The notes beneath the pieces are model-generated. The model did not search any database. It worked only from the letters and a program-made list of their open reading frames with translations, and was not told the DNA's origin. From contig UESW01004011.1 in NCBI GenBank assembly GCA_900491605.1, positions 867,677 to 931,676 on the forward strand: 64,000 bases of DNA, in the 5' to 3' direction. Positions 56,788-64,000 of the stretch are shown here, piece after piece (the first letter of the stretch is position 1; each line of letters starts with the position of its first letter). The DNA is from Calamus simplicifolius. Taxonomy: Eukaryota; Streptophyta; Magnoliopsida; Arecales; Arecaceae. Made by a program: the position numbers and the translations under genes.

Positions 56788-57725
56788 TGTTGGCCCAGAT
56801 GGCAACCCAAGAGGGGGGGGGGTGAATTGGGTTCTTAAAAATTTAAGACTTTTTGAAATGTTTTAAACAAATTAACTCAAGATGTGCAAGTGAGAGAAAT
56901 TAACTTATAAGCAATGCACAAACAGAAATATAAGAGAGATAGAGTGAGAGACAAATGAGCACGGCAAACACAAGAAGATTTTATAGTGGTTCGGTGCAAC
57001 CAGCACCTACGTCCACTCCCAAGATTCACTTGGGTCCACACTATAATCTCCCTAGATTACAGTCGAGTTGTTTTACAAGCTCACAACTCAAACTTGTTGT
57101 TTTTCCGGGATCACAACGAACCCAGCCGGTTTTACACGGGCTTACCAGCACAAAACCCAACTCGTTGTTTTTAACGGGATCACAACGAACCCAACACGTA
57201 AGCTATCCCAAGCTTACAACGAGGTACAACTACCTCCACTGATTCAATCCACTGATTGAATCAGTACACAAGTAAATAAATAAGAGTTTGAATACAAGCA
57301 GCTCCTCTTGAGCAGAATAATCAAAATAAAGCTTTAGGTTTAGAAAAGCCTGATTAGATAAGCTTGAATGCAGGCTTGGCTTTTTTGCTTCTCTTCTCCA
57401 ACTCCTTTGAAGTGTGGAATCAGGCCTCAGCACAGATTCTCCTAGCATTGGGGCTTTTGGATGTTGGTTGAAGCTTTTCTTCTTTTTCTTCTAGGTTGGA
57501 AGATCTTGATATTGCTCTTGGTTGCTTTGGGATCTCCTCTTGAACTTTTGTTGATTGTAGCTCTGGAGCACACGAATCTCTCTCTTTGATTTCACTCCTT
57601 TTGAATCTCTTTTCTTGACTCAAATGATTTTTCCAATGAAGCTCTGTTTTTCCCTCTTTTTGAAAGATTTTCTTTTCTCTCTTTTTCACCACTCTATTGT
57701 CATTTTTGATTTGAAAAGAGCTCCT

Positions 57726-57801
57726 CTATTTATAGATTCTGCAAAAATATATCCGTTAGAAACACAGAAATATAGCCGTTATTTGAAAATATTACCGTTG
57801 G
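57726..57801 (-). promoter_or_regulatory. LTR B promoter: TATA box with AACGG boxes
   Basis: The minus strand has CTATAAATAG (57735-57726), preceded upstream by TCTAACGGATA (57760-57750), ATAACGGCTA and CAACGGTAAT. The layout is that of LTR A, though no box here matches the full MSA consensus exactly. Confidence 0.6.
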
Positions 57802-57837
57802 AGTGACGTGTCATCGTGAAAAATTACGTCCAGAATT

Positions 57838-58162
57838 TCGAGGAGTCGACTCGAGCACTGTGGGAGTCGGCTCGAAGTTGATTACTAAAAATAAAACATT
57901 TAAAATGTTAGAGGGTCGACTCGCGAAGAACCAAAGTGTCGGCTCCCAACAGTCGGGGGTCGACTCGAAGAAAATGGGGAGTCGACTCGAGAAGCGCTCA
58001 AAAAACATGCTTTCTGTTGTTTGAGTGGAGTCGGCTCACACAGTCTAGGAGTCGGCTCGCACAGAGTCAGGGGTCGACTCTTGAAATCCAAGGGTCGACT
58101 CGAGAAAATCAGAAAACTCTGTTACTTACTGGAGTCGACTCTGAAACTCTAGAGTTGGCTCC
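57838..58162 (-). repeat. GAGTCGACTC palindrome array in LTR B
   Basis: About twelve copies of GAGTCGACTC and its GGGTCGACTC, GAGTCGGCTC and GTGTCGGCTC variants lie in 320 bases, in positions that mostly line up with LTR A. Confidence 0.92.
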
Positions 58163-58545
58163 GGAACGTATCAAAAATCAGAAATTTTCTTGATTGACTT
58201 TGAAATTCGTCCCAGAATAATTTTAAATGATATTTTGACTTGAATACAATAAATATGACATTAAGCATGAATTCAAGACATGTTTCAAGAAATCATTGAT
58301 TAAATATAACATGTAAAAATTCCTTTTTGAAATCTTAAATATAGAGCTTGAAACTTCTTTTTCAAATTGATTCAAAACTCGGTGAATTTAAACATTGAGA
58401 GTCCATTGCTTTCATTTTGAATAAGCTCAAGGTTTTTAATAAATAAACTCATTATTTCCTTTAAAATACTCATGGCTTTTGGAAATCATCAAAATCAATA
58501 AAGTTGGGGTAATTAAATAATTACAATCTCTCAAATTTCTCAACA

Positions 58546-58559
58546 ATCTCCCCCTTTTT
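58546..58559 (-). other. Polypurine tract of copy B
   Basis: AAAAAGGGGGAGAT on the minus strand directly precedes the LTR beginning TGTTGAG. Confidence 0.85.
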
Positions 58560-59254
58560 GATGATAACAAAAACATTGAGTATATGCATGTTTAAATTGA
58601 AAAAAAATTTTTGAAACCAAAATCAATTTTTATGTTCATTGAGAGGCTCCCCCTAAATGAGATAGCTCCCCCTATGAAACTCAATTTTGTAATTCATTCA
58701 AAATGTTCAATTGTTAAGTTCAAGCAAATAATTTTTCCTTTTTAAATTTTAAGCATAATGATAACCAAATTATCTCTCCCTTTAAGTTAACTCTCCTCCT
58801 TTAATATTCAAATTATCTCTCCCTCTTTCAAATTTAAAATTTGATTGCATTGAAAGTATATTGAAAGCATATATTTAATTGAAAGCATATACGATTAAAT
58901 AAAATCTCTCCCCCTTTTTTGTAATCAACAAAAAGGTTAGGATAAAGTCATTGCATCAAGAATGTATTAAGGGTTTTCAAGTTTTCCATATAATCATTAA
59001 ACTTCTCAACCATTTATCTAATTGTATCAACTTCATTGTATCAAATTCATTATATCAAATTCAAATACAAGCTTCATAAGTAGATTTCTTTCATTGCATT
59101 GCTAATTCAAGATCAAATCAAGCATCCAATACATTAAAGAAATTGCTTAGACAAAAGTTAAAATATTCATTGCATCAAAATGAGATTACAAAGTGAACTT
59201 CATTACATCAAAATGCTAAGCATCTAATACATCAAAATAAGGATTACATTACAT
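58560..59254. other. Copy B, 3' untranslated part of the internal region
   Basis: AT-rich, with several CTCTCCCTTT / CTCCCCCTTTTTTG words on the plus strand (58770-58930). These read as extra purine-rich tracts on the element's coding strand. No ORF. Confidence 0.6.
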
Positions 59255-60682
59255 TTAGAAATTCTTCCTAGTAATCCTAGTTAAGTGATCTACAATGCTC
59301 TGCATGCCTTCACATTGTAGTTTGACATAATCTTTTAATCTTTCATTTACAAAAGTACAAGCAGTTACAATCTTGTCCTGGAGCTCGGTGTTGCACTGGG
59401 CATATGTCTTAGAGTCACCACAGATGTTCTTAAGCTCTTCAAAAATATTCTTCAAATCTTCACTTAAGGAACTAGTGGATGAACTAAGAATTGATTCAAT
59501 AGTTGCAACCCGATCACTCAGAGAATACAAAGATTCCTTCAAATTCATAAATTTTTCATCAAACTCACTTTTCAATCTATCTTCATGCTCACTAATCTCA
59601 GATTTAAATAAAGATCTAAGCTGTTCTAACTGAACATCAGAAAATCTATCAGATGGTGAAGCAGATGTCTGAGCTGGAGCAGGAACAGGAACAGGAACAG
59701 GGGCAGGAGCTGGAACAGAGGCAGGAGCAAAATCTGGAACTGAAGAGCTCAGAGGAGGCTCAGGTGAAGACTGTCTCACAGAAGGTCCAGGGGCCTCAGT
59801 ATCCATAGCTCTATCCTCAGCAATGTTCTTCCTCTCCCATCTCCCATTCCTTTTAACAAATCTCATTCTATGAATAGTGGCCAAAGTGTAATAGTCAGTG
59901 TGCCTTAATTCCTTCTTTGGCTCACTCTACCAAATACAATCCCTTGGCTTTGAAATATCTTAGTCAGAATCATGCCATAGGGTAAACTGGACTTCTTCTT
60001 GCCTCCACAATCAGCTATGTGCCAAATAATCATCCGAGGCAAATTGATGGGCTTTCCAGTCACAACAGCATCCATCACGAAGATATCCCTCTCAGAAACA
60101 TAATCAAATCTGCCAGTCTTGGGAAATAATACCCTACTGCAGATATTATGAAGTAGCCTCAGCTCCAAAGGTAACTGATTTGCAAAAACTTCTTCAAAAC
60201 CCTCAAAATTTTTGTTCAACAATCTTGTGAGGGCAGGTGATCTATCCTCCGGGGCATAGGTGATGGTCCAGATAGGGGCAAATCTAACAGTCTGGATAAA
60301 ATAGTGGCGGTGATATTCAATCCAATGCCTCTCACCACACTAACTAATCCATCATCACCTCTAGTCAAATTTGAGTAAAATTCCTTAACTAATGCAGGAT
60401 ATGTGGGACAATCTAGTGAACATATCTTCTCAAGTCCCATTTCAATCAATTGTCTCCCAATAATAAATCCCTCATTTTCAAATAACTCAAAGTCCACCTT
60501 CCTACCGGTTGTAACAACCCGATTGCAAGAAGATCTACCTGAGGAGTGGAAGCTGGTACAGGTGAACCACTCGGAGAAGGTGTAGATGAATCCGGAGACG
60601 GCTCGCGGACGGGTCATCGAACGGTCCTCTTCCTCTTCATTCCGGCGCCACTGCTGCTAGCTCCATGAGTCTTAGGTGCCAT
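59255..60682 (-). pseudogene. Extra ORF of copy B (plant transposon protein with coiled coil), broken
   Basis: The ATG at 60682 starts MAPKTHGASSSGAG. A TGA follows after about 22 codons. Further frame changes occur near 60540, 60220 and 59900. The same blocks as in copy A are legible: GRQLIEMGLEKICSLDCP, LELRLLHNICSRVLFP and VMDAVVTGKPINLP. Then come FATIHRMRF-like residues, an Ala/Pro/Val repeat linker, and the coiled coil KSEFDEKFMNLKESLYSLSD. The C-terminus (LQCEGMQSIVDHLTRITRKNF, stop at 59255) is complete here, unlike in copy A. Confidence 0.72.
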
Positions 60683-60774
60683 AGATGTAGGTGGAGTGAT
60701 TAATCAGAGGTTTTTGAGGTTTTGGAGGGTTTGGGAAAACTTTGGAAAGGATTTGGAATGATTGGAAATGACCG

Positions 60775-60970
60775 AGGGGTCGACTCGTGCCCTTAAATAA
60801 TCAACCTGGGACCACGTCGAGTCGACTCGCGCAAAACGTGGAGTCGGCTCCCGAGTAGTCACAGAGCACGGACCCGAAATCGAGTCGACTAGCGCAGAGC
60901 GGGGTCGGCTCCCGAGTTTCAACAGAAACAGGGGTCGACTCCGATACTGTCCGAGTCGGCTCCGAGACCA
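60775..60970 (-). repeat. Second GAGTCGACTC array of copy B, upstream of the extra ORF
   Basis: Seven palindrome variants sit about 95 bases upstream of the extra ORF's ATG and about 240 bases after the RNase H frame. The placement shows what copy A looked like before its hAT insertion. Confidence 0.9.
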
Positions 60971-61209
60971 TTTCAGAGAAAAAAAATAAAGATTCAGAGA
61001 ATCTGAAATGAGTCCGGAATTTGATCTTTGAGTGTGATAAAAAATCATGGATTTTGAGAGATCAAATTGATATGAGTTCTAGATAAAATTTCCTTAAGAT
61101 TTTGAGAAATTGAAAGAACTCTAGATACATTTCCTTAGGGGTTTCAAAATCTATTCCAAAGGATCACAAATCCCTAATTCTCCTCTAAGATAACAAAATC
61201 TTTCTTCGC

Positions 61210-64000
61210 TTAAAGGTTTTGTAAAATATCAGCTAATTGTTCTTCAGTGTTAACATATTCAAGACAAATTTCTTCATTAGTTACATGTTCTCTTATAAAG
61301 TGATATCTAATTTCTATGTGTTTTGTCCTTGAATGTTGAATTGGATTTTTAGTTAAATTGATTGCGCTTGTATTATCACATTTTATGGGTGTCTTATTAA
61401 GTGTGATACCATAGTCTTCAAGTTGTCGCTTAATCCATAGGATTTGCGCACAGCAACTTCCAGCCGCTACATATTCAGCTTCAGTAGTTGATAATGCAAC
61501 TGAATTTTGCTTTTTGCTAAACCATGAGATTAAGTTACTTCCTAAGAATTGGCATGCACCACTTGTGCTTTTTCTATCTAACTTACATCCAGCATAATCA
61601 GAATCAGTGTAAGCAATCAGATTTAATGTGGAGTCTCTAGAATACCATAAACCTACATTTTTTGTTCCACTTACATATCTTAGTATTCTTTTAACAGCAA
61701 TTAAATGTGATTCTTTAGGTTCTGACTGAAATCTAGCACATAAGCAAACAGCAAATATTATGTCTGGTCTACTAGCAGTTAAGTAAAGTAGGGATCCGAT
61801 TATACCTCGATAATATTTCTGGTCAACCTTCTTACCTTCTTCATCTTTGTCCAGCTTGCATGAAGGACTCATTGGTGTTCGAGGGGTTTAATTGATTCCA
61901 TACCAAACTTCTTTAGGATTTCTCTTGTGTATTTTGTTTGGTTGATGAAGATTCCCTCTTTGCTTTGTTTGATTTGGAGTCCAAGGAAGAAGTTGAGTTC
62001 TCCCATCATGCTCATTTCAAATTCGCCCTGCATTAACTTGGCAAAATCTTGACATAGAATATTGTTAGTAGCACCAAAAATAATATCATCAACATATATT
62101 TGTACTACAAGTAAATCTTTACTTTTTCTTTTCAAAAATAATGTTTTATCTACATTTCCTCTTATGAAATCATTTTCAATTAAAATTTACTTAGCCTATC
62201 ATACCAAGCTCTAGGTGCTTGTTTCAAACCATATAAAGCTTTGTGCAATTTAAAGACGTGATTTGAAAATTCGTGATCTTCAAAACCTGGTGGTTGTTCA
62301 ACATAAACTTCTTCATTTATAAAACCATTTAAAAATGCATTTTTAACATCCATTTGAAATAAGTTAAAATTCATATGACATGCAAATGCAACTAAAAGTC
62401 TAATGGCTTCTAATCTAGCTACTGGTGCAAAGGTTTCATCAAAATCAATACCTTCCTCTTGATTATATCCTTTTGCAACTAATCTAGCTTTGTTTCTAAT
62501 TACTATGCCATTTTCATCTAGTTTATTTCTAAAACCCATTTTGATCCTATTACTGAATGATTTTTAGGTCTTTCCACTAATGTCCATACATTATTTCTAG
62601 TGAATTGATTTAATTCTTCTTGCATTGCTAACATCCAATTATTATCTTTTTCAGCTTCTTCAATAGTTTTAGGTTCAATTTGTGATACAAATGCAAGATG
62701 ATTACTAATGTTTCTCATGGATGATCTAGTTCTTATTCCTTGAGATGGATCACCTATAATCAATTCCTTGGATGACTATAAGCATATCTCCAATCTCTAG
62801 GTAGATCTACATCATTATGATTAGCGTTAGTATCATCATCCTTAGGTGAATCATTATCTTTAGCTTCTTGTTCTTGATCTAAAGATACATCAATATTTAA
62901 TTTTTCAAGATCTTTCTCAATTATGTTTGTATCTTCATCATCATCAAATTTTTCAGAACTAGATGCTAAAGACTCATCGAAAACTATATGAATGGATTCT
63001 TCAACTACTAAGGTTTCTTGTTAAATACTCTATAAGCTTTACTAGTTGTTGAATATCCTAAGAAGATTCCTTCATCAGATTTAGCATCAAATTTGCCTAA
63101 ATTATTTTTACCATTATTGTGAAAAAACATTTACAGCCAAATGCATGAAAATATTTTATATTAGGTTTCCTATCATGCCATAATTCATAAGTATTTTCTT
63201 TAAGATTGGTCTTATTAGGGCTCGATTTAAGATGTAGCATGCTGTGTTAATAGCTTCCGCCCAAAAGTACTTTGGTAGGTTACTTTCGCATAGCATGGTA
63301 CGGGCCATGTCTTCTAGAGTCCTATTTTTCCTTTCAACTACACCATTTTGCTGTGGAGTCCTAGGGGCTGAAAAATTATGATTAATACCATTTTCAGTGC
63401 AGAAACTTTCAAATAAGTGATTTTAAATTCAGTTCCATGATCACTTCTTAGAGATACTATGGTAGTGTTTTTCTCATTTGTGACTTTCTTGAAGAATTTC
63501 AAGAATATCGAGAAAGTCTCATCTTTATGAGCTAAAAATAGTACCCAAGTATATCTAGAATAATCATCTACAATCACTAGACCATATTTCTTTCCTCCTA
63601 GACTTGTGGTTCTAGTTGGTCCAAAAAGGTCCATGTGAAGTAGCTCTAATGGCCTAGAAGTTGAAACAACATTTTTAGATTTGAAAGAACTTCTTGTTTG
63701 TTTTCCAAATTGACATGCATCACATATTTTGTTGTTTTCAAAAACTAGTTTAGGTAAGCCTTTAACTAAATCCATTTTAATTAATTTTGAAATAAGGTGT
63801 GTGCTTGCATGACCTAATCTACGATGCCACAACCAACTAATTTCATTTATGTTAGCATTGTCAGCAATCAAGCAATGATCACTCAAAGATATTTTTCTAG
63901 ATCAACCAAGTAAACATTGCCATGTCTATAACCAGTAAATACAATGCTATTATCAATAGAATTAGTTACAGTGCATATTGAAGATTTAAATGAAACATTA
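61210..64000 (-). pseudogene. Copy B pol: integrase, reverse transcriptase, RNase H (partial, frameshifted)
   Basis: Starting off the window, the frame shows a pre-integrase segment (ISWLWHRRLGHASTHLI) and the integrase core (LELLHMDLFGPTRTTSLGG, VIVDDYSRYTWVLFLAHKDE, LRSDHGTEF). It then breaks near 63420 and continues through several frames. Reverse transcriptase includes ARLVAKGYNQEEGIDFDETF, MDVKNAFLNGFINEEVYVEQ and YVDDIIFG at about 62085. RNase H (61872-61210) ends near EEQLADI. Breaks occur near 63420, 63020, 62540, 62170 and 61870. The replicative enzyme set is recognisable but inactive as written. Confidence 0.88.

Larger units (their letters stand above)
56788..58545 (-). repeat. 3' LTR of copy B
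   Basis: A 1758-base LTR of the same family as 50887-52568, with the same order of motifs. It includes a duplicated block near 57100-57200 (TTGTTTTTNCGGGATCACAACGAACCCA occurs twice in interrupted form) that accounts for part of the length difference from copy A. Confidence 0.88.
56788..64000 (-). mobile_element. Sirevirus-like copia copy B, inserted in copy A, runs off the window
   Basis: The 3' LTR (58545-56788), polypurine tract, extra ORF, palindrome array and pol follow in the same order as copy A. The junction falls inside copy A's RNase H. Copy A's sequence CTTCATCTTTGTCCA stops at 56787 and LTR B starts TGTTGG, whereas copy B itself continues uninterrupted through the same word at about 61840-61855. 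The presumed target is gtcca (56783-56787). Gag and the 5' LTR lie beyond 64000. Confidence 0.88.

Overview
The window is nuclear DNA from a flowering plant. It holds one 22-exon plant gene with short GT-AG introns, followed by about 43 kb of nested transposable elements. The gene's protein and the element types look monocot-like, and a palm is my best but weak guess. No bacterial, organellar or rRNA/tRNA genes were seen.

Region 1 (about 1-17,860, minus strand) is a ROOT HAIR DEFECTIVE 3 / SEY1-type gene: a dynamin-like, atlastin-class GTPase that fuses ER tubules. All 22 coding exons (15,556 down to 1,011) could be placed with consistent phases. The expected product is 808 residues, with the P-loop in exons 1-2 and a membrane hairpin in exons 20-21. 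The DNA as given carries four single-base indels (exons 4, 14, 16, 16) that break the frame, although everything around them is conserved. This is either recent pseudogenisation or, more likely, unpolished sequence. A GC-rich leader exon and a TATA-like box lie near 17,650-17,860. Introns hold two MITE-like inverted repeats and a compound microsatellite.

Region 2 (20,996-32,699) is an 11.7-kb Ty3/Gypsy element, probably Tat lineage. It has about 1-kb LTRs and a perfect 5-bp target duplication (cttgg). Its gag-pol is riddled with stops, largely of the C-to-T type. It also has a block of ~137-bp tandem repeats and a multi-exon antisense ORF before the 3' LTR.

Region 3 (36,060-46,999) is three layers deep. 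A decayed hAT transposon has its transposase split by a Sirevirus-type solo LTR (38,213-45,990). That LTR is itself split by a young Tnt1/Tork-like copia element (39,423-44,818) with near-identical LTRs and a perfect TSD (cgttt).

Region 4 (about 48,130-64,000) starts with a decayed LINE on the plus strand, cut at 50,886 by Sirevirus-like copia copy A (minus strand). Copy A is interrupted in its RNase H at 56,787 by a second copy, B, of the same family, which runs off the window. A 1.19-kb non-autonomous hAT sits just upstream of copy A's extra ORF.

The most unusual signal is a dense array of the 10-bp palindrome GAGTCGACTC and its variants. It occurs twice per Sirevirus-like copy: in the LTR upstream of the TATA box, and again between pol and the extra ORF. 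The related solo LTR carries an analogous array with a different core (AGTTAGCT...AGCTAACT). This looks like a fast-evolving cis-regulatory module.
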